64,000 nt of DNA from Oscillospiraceae bacterium (GCA_025758045.1 CP107208.1:1798001-1862000), one strand, 5' to 3'. Counted from the first letter of the stretch, positions 51,453 to 60,736 are shown. The notes: a model not told the origin generated them from the sequence alone. Made by a program: numbers and translations.

Positions 51453-52403
51453 TTAATATTTGGGTTTCGGTTCGTCGTTGGTCGATTGCGGGGTGTACTC
51501 TGCGGGCTTTGCAGGCGCTGCCGGTTTCACCGGTTTGGGATGATTCTTGCGGCGGCGCTTCGTCAGGGTGACGGCTAAAGCCACGATGATGCCAACCACC
51601 AGCAGCACCGGCCACAGGTAGATGACCGCCAGCACAAAGCCCTGGAGGAACGCCACAAAGCCGTGCCAGCCGCCCGCAAAGGCATCGGCCACGCGCTCAC
51701 CAAAGGTGGTGCCGGTGGGGGTCAGGGTGGCAACCTCGCTTAAGCGGATGTCCACGGTGGAATAACTGACCTGCTGGTCCATGTTTTTCAGCTGTCGGGT
51801 GTAGTTTTCCAGCTGGTACTGCACGTCGGAAAGCTGGCTCTCGATCTCCAGCAGGTCGGCGGTGGTCTCGGCCTGGTCGGCCAGGGCGTTCAGCCGCTCG
51901 CGCTGGGCCTCCAGCGCACTCAGCCGGGCCTGTACGTCAATGTAGCTGCTGGTGATGTTCTCGGCGGTCTCGCTGAGGTCCAGCACACTGCCCGCCTCGC
52001 CCACGGCGGCCAAAAACGTGCGGTAGTTTTCCACCGGCACCCGCACCGTGTAGTAGGCGTAGCGGTCGTGGTCCTTCGCGTCGCCGCTCAGGCTGGAGTA
52101 TTCCATCCACGCGCCGCAATCGTCCACCGCCGCCAGCAGGGTGTCCCGCGCGGCGTCGAAATCGGTGGATTCCATGTTGATGTCGGCGTTGTAAATGATT
52201 TTCTGCGCGGTCTCGTCGGTGGAATCGGGCAGCTCCTCGGGCACGATGCTGCTGTTGGCTGCCCCGGCGGCGGTATCGTAGGCGCCCTCTGCGCTGGGGG
52301 ATTCGGTGGCGTAATAGCCGCCGTCCTTACTGCTGATGCTGCCGCAGCCTGCCAGCAATACAGCCGCCAGCAGGGCAGTGGATACGCGGAAATGTTTTTT
52401 CAT
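51453..52403 (-). CDS. DUF4349 lipoprotein
   Basis: 316 residues from the ATG at 52403 (AAAGGAGC upstream; the longer open frame has no ribosome site). Lipobox LLAGCGS (Cys20). A DUF4349 domain follows, with NADINMESTDFDAARDTL and VRVPVENYRTFLAAVGEAG. A coiled coil lies at about 150-205, and a C-terminal membrane helix near 255-280 is followed by a basic, proline-rich tail. Function not known; the layout suggests envelope association. Transcribed toward aspS. Confidence 0.85.
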   Translation of the reverse strand: MKKHFRVSTALLAAVLLAGCGSISSKDGGYYATESPSAEGAYDTAAGAANSSIVPEELPDSTDETAQKIIYNADINMESTDFDAARDTLLAAVDDCGAWMEYSSLSGDAKDHDRYAYYTVRVPVENYRTFLAAVGEAGSVLDLSETAENITSSYIDVQARLSALEAQRERLNALADQAETTADLLEIESQLSDVQYQLENYTRQLKNMDQQVSYSTVDIRLSEVATLTPTGTTFGERVADAFAGGWHGFVAFLQGFVLAVIYLWPVLLVVGIIVALAVTLTKRRRKNHPKPVKPAAPAKPAEYTPQSTNDEPKPKY

Positions 52404-52550
52404 GGTGGATGCTCCTTTCTTTTTCACGGATTCAGCCGTGTTGCGTCCTCTCACCCCTAAACACGACAGCGGGGCTGAAATGTTACGTGCGCATTTACAA
52501 AAAGTGGGAAGTGCCATGATTTTTGGTACTTCCCACAAATTTACAGGTGA

Positions 52551-53798
52551 TTATTCGGCTTTCTGCCCAAGAACTTTGATGTCATCGTTGTCGGCAAAGG
52601 CAACGGCGTTGTAGCCGGAGGCTTCCAGCGTGCCGAACTGCTTGCCTAGCTTCTTGGCCTGGGGCAGCACGGTCACATCATAGTCGGCACGCAGGGTCTC
52701 GGCCTTGGCCAGCACGGCGGCAAAGTCGGCGTCTTTCAGGTAGAGCAGCGCCAGGTGCGGCTTGGCACCGGGGATCTGGTAGCCCTGCTCCAGCAAAATG
52801 CCGCAGACACGCTCAAAACCGATGGAGAAGCCCACGGCGGGCACCTGCTGGCCGATGAACTTGCCCACCATGTTGTCGTACCGGCCGCCGCCGGCCACCG
52901 CGCCACTGAACTGCGGGCAGGTGACCTCGAACACCATGCCGGTGTAGTAGCCCTGGCCGCGCACCAGGCTGGGGGCGTAGGCGATGCCGTACCGGCCGTT
53001 GGCAATCTTTTCGCTGGTGGCAATCACATAGCGCAGGTCGGCGGTCAGGGCCTCATCGTCCACCTTGGCGGCGACGGTGTCCAGACTGAAATCGCCCGCG
53101 CGCAGGAAGTCGTCCAGCGCAGTGACGGCCTCGGCGGCAAAGCCCTTCTCGGTCAGCTCGTTCTTCACGCCCTCGGAGCCGATCTTGTCCATCTTGTCAA
53201 AGCTGATGCAGACGGAATCCAGCTGCTCCTCGGCAAAGCCCATCTTCTGCAGCATGGCGCGCAGGATACGGCGGTCGTTGATGTTGACGGTAAAGCCGGT
53301 GAAGCCGATCTTCAGCAGGGCGCGGGCGGTCACGTCGATCAGCTCGACCTCGGCGTTGGGGGAAGAATCGCCCAAAATGTCAATGTCACACTGGACGAAC
53401 TCCCGCAGACGGCCCTTCTGGGGGCGCTCGGCGCGGTAGACGCGGTCGGTCTGGATGACTTTGAACGGGCTGGGCAGCTCGCTGCGGTTGGCGGCGTAGT
53501 AGCGGGAGAGGGGCAGGGTCAGGTCGTAGCGCAGGCCCATATCGCTCAGCTGCTTTTCATCGCCGCTGCGCAGGGCAGCTTCCAGCTTGTCGCCACGCTT
53601 GAGGACCTTGAAAATCAGGTTCAGGTTGTCGCCGCCGTCGCTCTTGTCCAGGTTCTCCATGTCCTCCAGAATGGGGGTGGAGATGCGCTGGAAGCCTGCG
53701 GCGCGGTAGGTGGCCAGGATCTGGCCCTGGATATAATCGCGCAGGGCCTGCTCACGGGGCAGCAGGTCGCGCATACCTTTTAACGGCTGGGTTTTCAT
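52551..53798 (-). CDS. hisS: Histidyl-tRNA synthetase
   Basis: Charges tRNA-His. 415 residues: motif 1 at the start (KGMRDLLPREQALRDYIQ), motif 2 YRAERPQKGRLREFVQCDID, and the histidine-binding segments LVRGQGYYTGMVFE and GGGRYDNMVGKF. A C-terminal anticodon domain (about 330-415) completes it. AAGGAGTAC precedes the ATG. The region 52404-52550 holds only its 3' hairpin. Confidence 0.95.
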   Translation of the reverse strand: MKTQPLKGMRDLLPREQALRDYIQGQILATYRAAGFQRISTPILEDMENLDKSDGGDNLNLIFKVLKRGDKLEAALRSGDEKQLSDMGLRYDLTLPLSRYYAANRSELPSPFKVIQTDRVYRAERPQKGRLREFVQCDIDILGDSSPNAEVELIDVTARALLKIGFTGFTVNINDRRILRAMLQKMGFAEEQLDSVCISFDKMDKIGSEGVKNELTEKGFAAEAVTALDDFLRAGDFSLDTVAAKVDDEALTADLRYVIATSEKIANGRYGIAYAPSLVRGQGYYTGMVFEVTCPQFSGAVAGGGRYDNMVGKFIGQQVPAVGFSIGFERVCGILLEQGYQIPGAKPHLALLYLKDADFAAVLAKAETLRADYDVTVLPQAKKLGKQFGTLEASGYNAVAFADNDDIKVLGQKAE

Positions 53799-53853
53799 GT
53801 TGTACTCCTTTATGTTCGCGGGGGCATACGCCCTATTTTTATACTATCTTATA

Positions 53854-53882
53854 ATGATAGCCTGCCCGGCGCATTTTGTCAA
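53854..53882 (-). promoter_or_regulatory. hisS: Promoter of hisS
   Basis: Minus strand TTGACA (53882-53877), 17-bp spacer, TATCAT (53859-53854). Confidence 0.7.
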
Positions 53883-53923
53883 TCTGAATAGCCCATACTA
53901 ATGCGGTAGGGGAGGGATGCACC

Positions 53924-55087
53924 ATGGCAAAACGGGCGCAAAACCGCGGGCCGTACATTTTGGCGGCGGGGGCGGCGGCACAGCTGCTTACCGGCATCCC
54001 GGCGGCGTGGGGCGTGTTCCAGCAGCCGGTCATGCAGGGGTATGGGTTCAGCCGTGGGCAGGCGATGCTGGCCTTTGCGGTGCTGGTGGCGGCCTACGGT
54101 GTGGGCTGCGCGATAGGCGGCTTATTGCAGGACGCCCACGGCCCGCGCTTTGCCGGGCTTTGGGGTACGGCGCTGCTGGCGGGGGGATTCTTTGCGGCTT
54201 CGCTGGTACCGGTTGCCAACGCGGTGCTGTTTTTGCTGGTGTACAGCCTGCCCGCGGGGCTGGGCAGTGCGTTTTTGGCCCCGGCGGTGCTGGCCTGCGC
54301 GCAAAAGTGGTACAAGGACAAAAAAGGCTGGGCCACCGGCGTGGCCGGGGTGGCGATGGGCTTGTCCGGCGCGTTTTTTACGCTGTTTGTGAAAGGTGTG
54401 GGCGGTGCCTGGGGCATCCGCGTTTGCTTTGCGGCCCTGGGAGCCGTGATGCTGGTAATCTGCGGCGCGGGAGCGCTGATTTTGCAAGACCCGCCCGCCC
54501 CGGCAACGTCCGGCAACCCCCAGCCCGGGTTGGATTGGCCCCGGATGGTGCGTACGACCCAATATAAGCTGTGCGTGGCGGCGGTGGCGCTGTCCGCCCC
54601 GGCGGTGCTGTTGTTCAGCCCGGAGATCTTCAAAATTGCCACCGAGCGCGGTCTGCCCGAAGCTGCTGCGCCCTGCAGCATCGTGTTAGGTTCCGCCGCC
54701 AGTGCGGCGGGGCGCCTGCTGCTGCCCGCCTGCAGCGACAAGCTGGGCCGCAAGCCGGTGCTGTATGCGGTGTATCTGGGCCTGGCGGCGGGGTCGGTGT
54801 GGTTTGCTTTTGCCGCCGAGTGGTGGGTGCTGGCGGCCTATGCGGTGCTGACGTTTTTCTACTCCGGCGGGGCGGCGGTGCAGCCTGCGTTCAATACCGA
54901 CCTCTTCGGCCTGCCCCACGCGGGGGTGAACTACGGGTTTATCGCCTTAGGGATGAGCGGCGGTAGCCTCGTCAGTTATATCGGCAGCCAGGCTCTGCCG
55001 CTGGCTGCCCGGCACTGGCTGGCCGGGGCGTGTGCCGTGGCAGGGCTGGTTTGTGTCAGACTTGTAAAACCTTGCCAAATCAGTTGA
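53924..55087 (+). CDS. MFS transporter, OxlT/monocarboxylate-like
   Basis: 387 residues with twelve predicted membrane helices. The MFS loop 2-3 motif is GLLQDAHGPRFAGLWG; a second half repeats it as SDKLGRKPVLYAVYLG. The start (GAAAQLLTGIPAAWGVFQQPV) resembles oxalate/formate antiporter-like carriers. Substrate unknown, probably a small organic acid. GGGGAGGG lies before the ATG. Unlinked to hisS, from which it diverges. Confidence 0.85.
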   Translation: MAKRAQNRGPYILAAGAAAQLLTGIPAAWGVFQQPVMQGYGFSRGQAMLAFAVLVAAYGVGCAIGGLLQDAHGPRFAGLWGTALLAGGFFAASLVPVANAVLFLLVYSLPAGLGSAFLAPAVLACAQKWYKDKKGWATGVAGVAMGLSGAFFTLFVKGVGGAWGIRVCFAALGAVMLVICGAGALILQDPPAPATSGNPQPGLDWPRMVRTTQYKLCVAAVALSAPAVLLFSPEIFKIATERGLPEAAAPCSIVLGSAASAAGRLLLPACSDKLGRKPVLYAVYLGLAAGSVWFAFAAEWWVLAAYAVLTFFYSGGAAVQPAFNTDLFGLPHAGVNYGFIALGMSGGSLVSYIGSQALPLAARHWLAGACAVAGLVCVRLVKPCQIS

Positions 55088-55147
55088 AATTTTGCGTCGT
55101 ACAGGGTACAATATAGGCTTGCTAGGAATAGAAAGAAACTTGCAAAA

Positions 55148-55384
55148 GGCTCCCTCTGTGAGACAGACTCCCCCGATACGGGGGAGGTGGCACGAAGTGC
55201 CAGAGGGGGGAGCGCTGTCAGCGAAGCTGACGGAGGGAGAGAGCCTTGCCTGGTCCGAAGCTTCGGATACAATCTGTGCTCTCTCCCCACCCGCTCTGCG
55301 GGACCGCTTACGCGGCCGGACCCCTCTGTCGCTACGCGACATCTCCCCACGCTGTGGGGAGTCACCCTCACAGAGGGGGCCTCT
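55148..55384. repeat. Repeat family B, long copy (reverse orientation)
   Basis: Reads GGCTCCCTCTGTGAGACAGA, CCCCCGATACGGGGGAGGTG, CTGTCAGCGAAGCTGACGGA, then CTCTCCCCACCCGCTCTGCG and GGGGAGTCACCCTCACAGAG. Fills most of the 330 bases between the MFS and O-antigen ligase genes. Confidence 0.75.
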
Positions 55385-55417
55385 AAGCATCCCACCACAT
55401 AACAGGAGGAACCCCTC

Positions 55418-57097
55418 ATGCAGCAAACCATGCAGGCCCAGCAGCTGCGGCGGATGGCGGAACGGTCCGCTGTCGCCTTTCTGCTGGCGGTGCTTTGCGT
55501 ATATCCGCTTTATATCGATAAATTTTCCAACCTCGGCGTTGTCAAATTCACCGGCGTAGCCACTCTGTCCTGGGCGTTCTGCCTGTGGCTGGGGGCGCTG
55601 GCCGCCATCGGGGCGCGCCCCCGTGCGGGTCGCCTGCCCTGGCGCACCGACCATGGCCTTTGGGCGCTGGGGGCTGTGGTGGCCACGGGCGTGGTCTCTA
55701 CCGTTACCTCGCTGTCGCCCGCCATGTCCCTGTGGGGGCTGGGCGGCTACTACGGCGGCTGCATGATGGTGCTGTTCACCGCCGTGGGTTACCTGGCCGT
55801 GCGGGCCTTTGCCCCGCAAAAACTGCTCAACGGCCTTACGTTCTGCGTGGGCATTACCACCGCGCTGGTCACGGTGCTGTATGTGCTTAACATTTTTAAT
55901 ATCGACCTTATTGGTACTTATGCCGATACCGCCGTGGTGGAGCGTGCCCAGTTCTTCTCCACCCTCGGCCAGAAAAACTTCTGCTCCGGCTTCATGGCCT
56001 TTGCACTGCCGCTGGTGTTCTATGCGTTTTTGGTGGCCCGCGGGGCGCGGCACACGGTGCTTTACGGTGTACCGGCATTTTTCGGCGGGCTGGCGCTGGC
56101 GGTGGTGGATGCCGACGGCCTGGCGCTGGGCATCGGCGCAGCGGTGCTGGTGCTGCTCTGCCAGAAGATTTTCACCACCCGCACCCTGCGGCGGCTGATG
56201 GTCATCGGCATGTTTTTCTTTGCCGACGCAGGCTGGATGCAGTACATGCGTACCCACGTCTACACCCAGGGCGGCAAGCCCATTCTGGCGGCCTTCGGCC
56301 ACTATGCCCAGCTGGGTTTTGCAGTCTGCGCGGTGGTGTGGGCTGTGTTGTTCTTTGCCTTGCGCAGCCGCGAGATCCCGCTGTGGAAAGCAGGCCGCGT
56401 GCTGACGGTCATTGCAGTCACATTAGGCGTGGTGCTGGTGGTGCTGGCTAACTTTATGCCGGGCTTCCCGTCGCTGGGAAAGCTCGATGACCTACTGGTA
56501 TTCAACGATGATTGGGGCACCTATCGCGGCACGGCCTGGCGCATCAGCTGGTCGGCCTGGACGGCGCAGCCTTTCTGGCGTAAGCTGCTGGGCGTTGGCC
56601 CCGGCATGATGCACACCGCCGTGGCCCAGTGGGCAGGGGCGGACATCACCGCCCGGATGAAAACGTTTTACGCTGCCCACAACGAGTACCTGGAGCTGCT
56701 GCTGACCAGTGGTGTGCTGGGCCTGGCAGCCTGGGTGTGGTTTGTGGCGGCGCACCTGCGCAAGGCCGCGCAAAACTGGCTGCGCCCCGGGGTCGCGCCG
56801 GTCACGCTGGCGCTGGTCAGCTACCTGGCCCACGCGGCGGTGTCTATCCGTGTGTCGATGATCTTCCCCGAGATCATGCTGCTGTTCGGGCTTTTGCAGG
56901 TGTTCTGCCTGCCGCCGGAAGGCGAGGACGCACCCATTCAGCCCAAGGGTAAAAAGGCCAGACAGCCTGTGCCGAATGGAAATAAGGCCCCGGCCCCCGG
57001 CCTCATCCGCACCTGGATCGGGCCTGCCGCAGCCGCCGTGGTGATGATGGCGGTCTGCGGCGCGGCCTCCCGCATGGTGTTTGGGTTCCTGTACTAA
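55418..57097 (+). CDS. O-antigen ligase/polymerase (Wzy/WaaL-like) membrane protein
   Basis: 559 residues with about twelve membrane helices. The large extracytoplasmic loop carries the Wzy_C signature: LLGVGPGMMHTAVAQ followed by AAHNEYLELLLTSGVLGLAAW. Such proteins polymerise or ligate lipid-linked glycans outside the membrane. A C-terminal proline/lysine linker and a final helix are an added feature. ATG behind AGGAGGAA. In a Gram-positive it probably serves surface polysaccharide; no other glycan genes are adjacent. Confidence 0.85.
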   Translation: MQQTMQAQQLRRMAERSAVAFLLAVLCVYPLYIDKFSNLGVVKFTGVATLSWAFCLWLGALAAIGARPRAGRLPWRTDHGLWALGAVVATGVVSTVTSLSPAMSLWGLGGYYGGCMMVLFTAVGYLAVRAFAPQKLLNGLTFCVGITTALVTVLYVLNIFNIDLIGTYADTAVVERAQFFSTLGQKNFCSGFMAFALPLVFYAFLVARGARHTVLYGVPAFFGGLALAVVDADGLALGIGAAVLVLLCQKIFTTRTLRRLMVIGMFFFADAGWMQYMRTHVYTQGGKPILAAFGHYAQLGFAVCAVVWAVLFFALRSREIPLWKAGRVLTVIAVTLGVVLVVLANFMPGFPSLGKLDDLLVFNDDWGTYRGTAWRISWSAWTAQPFWRKLLGVGPGMMHTAVAQWAGADITARMKTFYAAHNEYLELLLTSGVLGLAAWVWFVAAHLRKAAQNWLRPGVAPVTLALVSYLAHAAVSIRVSMIFPEIMLLFGLLQVFCLPPEGEDAPIQPKGKKARQPVPNGNKAPAPGLIRTWIGPAAAAVVMMAVCGAASRMVFGFLY

Positions 57098-57121
57098 AGG
57101 CAAATGCAGCAGAAGATGTAG

Positions 57122-57293
57122 GGCAACACCGCACAATTCCCGCCTGACGGCTTAAGCACCGCTCCGGCGGCTGCGGCGCGGCATCTGCGTTGCCAAAATG
57201 CTCGATAATACACAAAGTATTATCTGCGCTTTTGGCTTAGCAGCTGCCGCACCTCGCTCGCCGTATCGGCACTTAGAATTATGCGGTATTGCT
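57122..57293. repeat. Dispersed repeat family A, copy 3 (reverse orientation)
   Basis: GGCAACACCGCACAATTC on the left, GAATTATGCGGTATTGC on the right. Same interior words as copies 1 and 2 on the opposite strand. A separate terminator-like hairpin (ACCGCCTC/GAGGCGGG plus T-rich tail) lies at 57374-57406. Confidence 0.8.
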
Positions 57294-57450
57294 GTAGATT
57301 TCACATTTACCATTTGCCATGGGGGATCCCCCCCCTATGTTAAATGTAAAATATCCCTTGCAAAACCAGCTTTCACCGCCTCGTTCGGAGGCGGGTTTTG
57401 TTTTTCTACGGAATTCTCCAAAAAACAAAAGGTTAGGGTAGACTAACATC

Positions 57451-57479
57451 TTGAAAATCGACCCCGCACCCTTTATAAT
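57451..57479 (+). promoter_or_regulatory. Promoter of the NifU-like/GGGtGRT operon
   Basis: TTGAAA, 17-bp spacer, TATAAT, 45 bases before the ATG. Confidence 0.75.
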
Positions 57480-57524
57480 AAAGATAGCTGTGAAAAGCCT
57501 AACAAATGCAAAGGAGAGAAAATT

Positions 57525-58229
57525 ATGATCGAATACTCCGCACAGGTCAATAACATGTGCCCGATCACAAAAGGGCCCAAGCACGGTCCCGCCCCCATCC
57601 CCGAAGAGGGTCAGTGGGTCAAGGCCTATAAAATTGAGGACATCAGCGGCTACACCCACGGTGTAGGTTGGTGCGCACCCCAGCAGGGCACCTGCAAGCT
57701 GAGCCTGAACATCAAGAACGGCATCATCGAGGAAGCCCTGGTCGAGACCATCGGCTGCTCCGGCATGACCCACTCCGCCGCTATGGCTGGCGAGATCCTG
57801 CCCGGCAAGACCATCCTCGAGGCCCTGAACACCGACCTGGTCTGCGATGCTATCAACGTTGCTATGCGTGAGCTGTTCCTGCAGATCGTCTACGGCCGCA
57901 GCCAGACCGCTTTCTCTGAGAACGGCCTGCCCGTCGGCGCTGGCCTGGATGACCTGGGCAAGGGCCTGCGCTCTATGACCGGCACCATCTTCTCCACCAA
58001 GGCCAAGGGCGTCCGTTACCTGGAGCTGACCGAGGGCTACATCCTCAAGACCGCTCTGGATAAGGACAACCAGGTCATCGGCTACCAGTTCGTCCGCCTG
58101 GGCAAGATGATGGAAGACATCCGCCACGGCAAGGACCCGAAGGAAGCCTACGAGAAGAACATCGGTACCTACGGCCGCTTCTCTGCCGAGCAGGGCGCTG
58201 TCAAGTACATCGACCCGCGTGAAGAATAA
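57525..58229 (+). CDS. NifU/IscU-like iron-sulfur scaffold-type protein
   Basis: 234 residues. VGWCAPQQGTCKLSLNIKNG, then ETIGCSGMTHSAAMAGEILPG, matches the IscU-type N domain: Cys ligands near residues 49, 56 and 75 and a later Cys near 106. An extra C-terminal part of about 100 residues ends in DPREE. In Firmicutes this longer form is found beside the GGGtGRT gene, as here, 20 bases downstream. Codon use is strongly biased, implying high expression. Whether it builds clusters for GGGtGRT or something else is unknown. Confidence 0.8.
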   Translation: MIEYSAQVNNMCPITKGPKHGPAPIPEEGQWVKAYKIEDISGYTHGVGWCAPQQGTCKLSLNIKNGIIEEALVETIGCSGMTHSAAMAGEILPGKTILEALNTDLVCDAINVAMRELFLQIVYGRSQTAFSENGLPVGAGLDDLGKGLRSMTGTIFSTKAKGVRYLELTEGYILKTALDKDNQVIGYQFVRLGKMMEDIRHGKDPKEAYEKNIGTYGRFSAEQGAVKYIDPREE

Positions 58230-58249
58230 GAGAGGGAGGAACATAGATT

Positions 58250-59248
58250 ATGGCAACTTTTGAATCCCAGAATCGCCGTATGCCCAAGATCGAGGCCTGC
58301 TTGAAGGCCAACGGCCTGGAGAGCCTCGACGCCTGCAACGAGATGCTGCTGGCCAAGGGCATCGACTGCGACAAGATCATCCGCGGCATCCAGCCCATCT
58401 GCTTCGATAACGCTGTCTGGGCTTACACCCTGGGCACCGCCATCGCTGTCAAGCGCGGCCTGAAGAGCGCTGCTGACTGCGCTGCTGCCATCGGCGAAGG
58501 CCTGGAAGCTTTCACCATCCCCGGCTCTGTTGCAGAGCAGCGTAAGGTCGGCCTGGGCCATGGTAACCTGGGCGCCATGCTGCTGCACGAGGACACCCAT
58601 TGCTTCGCTTTCCTGGCTGGCCATGAGTCCTTCGCTGCTGCTGAGGGTGCTATCGGCATCGCCCGTACCGCCAACAAGGTTCGTAAGGAGCCCCTGCGTG
58701 TTATCCTGAACGGCCTGGGCAAGGACGCTGCTCAGATCATCAGCCGTATCAATGGCTTCACCTATGTCAAGACCGACTACGACTTCGCCACCGGCGAGCT
58801 GAAGGTCGTCGAGACCATCCCTTACTCTGACGGCGAGCGCGCTGCTGTTAAGTGCTACGGCGCCAACGACGTTCTGGAAGGCGTTGCTATCATGAAGGCT
58901 GAGGGTGTTGAGGTTTCCATCACCGGTAACTCCACCAACCCCACCCGTTTCCAGCACCTGGTTGCCGGTACCTACAAGAAGTGGGCTATCGAGAATGGCA
59001 AGAAGTACTTCTCCGTTGCTTCCGGCGGCGGCACGGGCCGTACCCTGCACCCGGACAACGTGGCAGCAGGCCCCGCTTCCTACGGCCTGACCGACTCCAT
59101 GGGCCGTATGCACGGCGATGCTCAGTTCGCTGGTTCTTCCTCCGTCCCGGCTCACGTCGAGATGATGGGTCTGATCGGCGCCGGCAACAACCCGATGGTC
59201 GGTATGACTGTCGCCTGCGCTGTTGCTGCTTCTCAGGCCAACGCTTGA
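58250..59248 (+). CDS. GGGtGRT protein
   Basis: 332 residues. Named after the motif present here as SGGGTGRTLHPDN near residue 263. Other conserved pieces are GHGNLGAMLLHEDTHCFAFL and PAHVEMMGLIGAGNNPMVGM. Soluble, no signal peptide. The family occurs in anaerobic Firmicutes; its biochemical role is, to my knowledge, unassigned. Co-directional with the NifU-like gene at 20 bases, same strong codon bias. A terminator (GGGAGAAACCC/GGGTTTCTCCC plus T6) is at 59268-59306. Confidence 0.9.
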   Translation: MATFESQNRRMPKIEACLKANGLESLDACNEMLLAKGIDCDKIIRGIQPICFDNAVWAYTLGTAIAVKRGLKSAADCAAAIGEGLEAFTIPGSVAEQRKVGLGHGNLGAMLLHEDTHCFAFLAGHESFAAAEGAIGIARTANKVRKEPLRVILNGLGKDAAQIISRINGFTYVKTDYDFATGELKVVETIPYSDGERAAVKCYGANDVLEGVAIMKAEGVEVSITGNSTNPTRFQHLVAGTYKKWAIENGKKYFSVASGGGTGRTLHPDNVAAGPASYGLTDSMGRMHGDAQFAGSSSVPAHVEMMGLIGAGNNPMVGMTVACAVAASQANA

Positions 59249-59267
59249 TCTCTTTTGCAATCGTGTA

Positions 59268-59306
59268 TGGGAGAAACCCCGTTTGTGGGTTTCTCCCATT
59301 TTTTAT
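59268..59306 (+). terminator. Terminator of the NifU-like/GGGtGRT operon
   Basis: TGGGAGAAACCC and GGGTTTCTCCCA with a GTTTGT loop, then T6. Confidence 0.85.
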
Positions 59307-59389
59307 GCCCATTTTTGTGTATCGCGCCAAAGTTACATAGCTGGTCTTGTGCGGATGCAAAGTTATGTGATACAATTTGCATAAAGAAA

Positions 59390-59471
59390 AGCTTCCCTCT
59401 GTGACGGAGGGGGAGACCATGCCAAAGTCTCTCTCCCACCCGCTTCGCGGGGGCCCCTCGCATAGGGGGCC
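59390..59471. repeat. Repeat family B, short copy
   Basis: AAGCTTCCCTCTGTGACGGA, then CTCTCTCCCACCCGCTTCGC and a final AGGGGGCC. A reduced form of the long copies. Confidence 0.6.
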
Positions 59472-59496
59472 AAATCAGTAAAAGGAGGAATCCGCT

Positions 59497-60594
59497 ATGA
59501 AACTTGCCGCCCGCATTGCTATGGGGGTGCTGGCTGTTGTGGCCGTGGCCGCTGTGGGCTTCGGCGCGCTGTACACCAGCCGTATCCAGACCGCAAATTC
59601 TATCGAAAAACTGACCGACTACGATGATTACAACCTCTATCGCATGCAGGTCCGCTATGACTACGACCTGGACAAGATGATCGCCAACACCACGGCGGAT
59701 AACCAAAGCTTTATTGATGCAGCCGTCAAGCAGGCGCTGCCGCTGCTGCCCGTCTCCATCAAAGCGCCTACTTTCGGCTGCAGCGCCTTCCACATCCAGG
59801 AGACCGGCGGCGACCACCTGATGGGCCGCAACTACGACTTCAAGCGGGATACCTCGGCCATGCTGGTGTGTACCGCGCCCAAGGGCGGCTACAAATCCAT
59901 CGCCTTTGCCGCGCTGGATAACCTGGGTGCCAACCAGGCCGATGCCAGCACCAAGGCCAAAATTGCCAGCCTGCTGGCACCCTTTGCCTGCCTGGACGGC
60001 ATCAATGAGAAGGGCGTTTCCATTGCCGTGCTGACGCTGGACAGCGAACCAACCAAACAGGATACCGGCAAGCCGGTGCTGGCTACCACTATGGCCATCC
60101 GCCTGGTGCTGGACCGCGCCGCCACCACCGCCGAGGCCGTGGAGCTGCTGCAGCAGTACGATATGTTTGCCACCAGCGGCCGCGACTACCACTTTTACAT
60201 CACCGATGCCGCCGGTGACGGCTGCGTGATCGAGTACGATTGTGACGACCCGGCCCGCCCGATGGTCGTGACCCCCAGCCAGCAGGTGACGAACTTCTTT
60301 GTGAAGTACAAGGAGAACGTCCTGCCCAACCAGAAAAACGGCATCTACGGCCATGGCCGCGAGCGGTACGACGCCATTGAGGAAGTGCTGGACTCGAACG
60401 CCGGAGCCATCACCCCCGACATTGCCTGGCAGGCACTCCAAGCTGCCAGCCAGAAGCCGAACCCCAAGGATGTGACCAGTAATACGCAATGGTCGATTTT
60501 GTATGATAATACAAATTGTACGGCAACCATCGCCCTGCGCAGAGATTGGGGGAACAAGACGGAGATTGATTTGGGAGATATGACAGGGTTTTAA
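59497..60594 (+). CDS. Membrane-anchored choloylglycine hydrolase-family (linear amide C-N hydrolase) protein
   Basis: 365 residues with AAAGGAGGA before the ATG. An N-terminal signal anchor (7-27), about 60 residues of linker, then the Ntn-hydrolase core: FGCSAFHI (Cys95), GRNYDFK with family Arg/Asn/Asp residues, and a later NTQWSILYDNTN segment with the conserved Asn-Thr. This is the superfamily of bile salt and penicillin V hydrolases. However, those have the Cys at the mature N-terminus, so Cys95 would have to be freed by processing. The true substrate cannot be read from sequence; calling it a bile salt hydrolase would be unsafe. Confidence 0.8.
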   Translation: MKLAARIAMGVLAVVAVAAVGFGALYTSRIQTANSIEKLTDYDDYNLYRMQVRYDYDLDKMIANTTADNQSFIDAAVKQALPLLPVSIKAPTFGCSAFHIQETGGDHLMGRNYDFKRDTSAMLVCTAPKGGYKSIAFAALDNLGANQADASTKAKIASLLAPFACLDGINEKGVSIAVLTLDSEPTKQDTGKPVLATTMAIRLVLDRAATTAEAVELLQQYDMFATSGRDYHFYITDAAGDGCVIEYDCDDPARPMVVTPSQQVTNFFVKYKENVLPNQKNGIYGHGRERYDAIEEVLDSNAGAITPDIAWQALQAASQKPNPKDVTSNTQWSILYDNTNCTATIALRRDWGNKTEIDLGDMTGF

Positions 60595-60648
60595 ACAATA
60601 AAGGTTCCCCTCAAGGGGGCGCGATCCTGCCCCGATTTCCTCGTCCTG

Positions 60649-60677
60649 TTGACAAAACCGAGCATCTGTTCTATAAT
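60649..60677 (+). promoter_or_regulatory. tcdA: Promoter of tcdA
   Basis: TTGACA, 17-bp spacer, TATAAT, about 60 bases before the ATG. Confidence 0.8.
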
Positions 60678-60736
60678 CAAATGCTGTAAAACATAGTAAA
60701 TCAGTAGCTTAATGCCTTTGGCGTGAGGGGAACGGA

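Noticed and set aside
59497..60594. Calling the Ntn-hydrolase a bile salt hydrolase
   Set aside because: Superfamily motifs do not settle the substrate and the Cys is internal behind an anchor.
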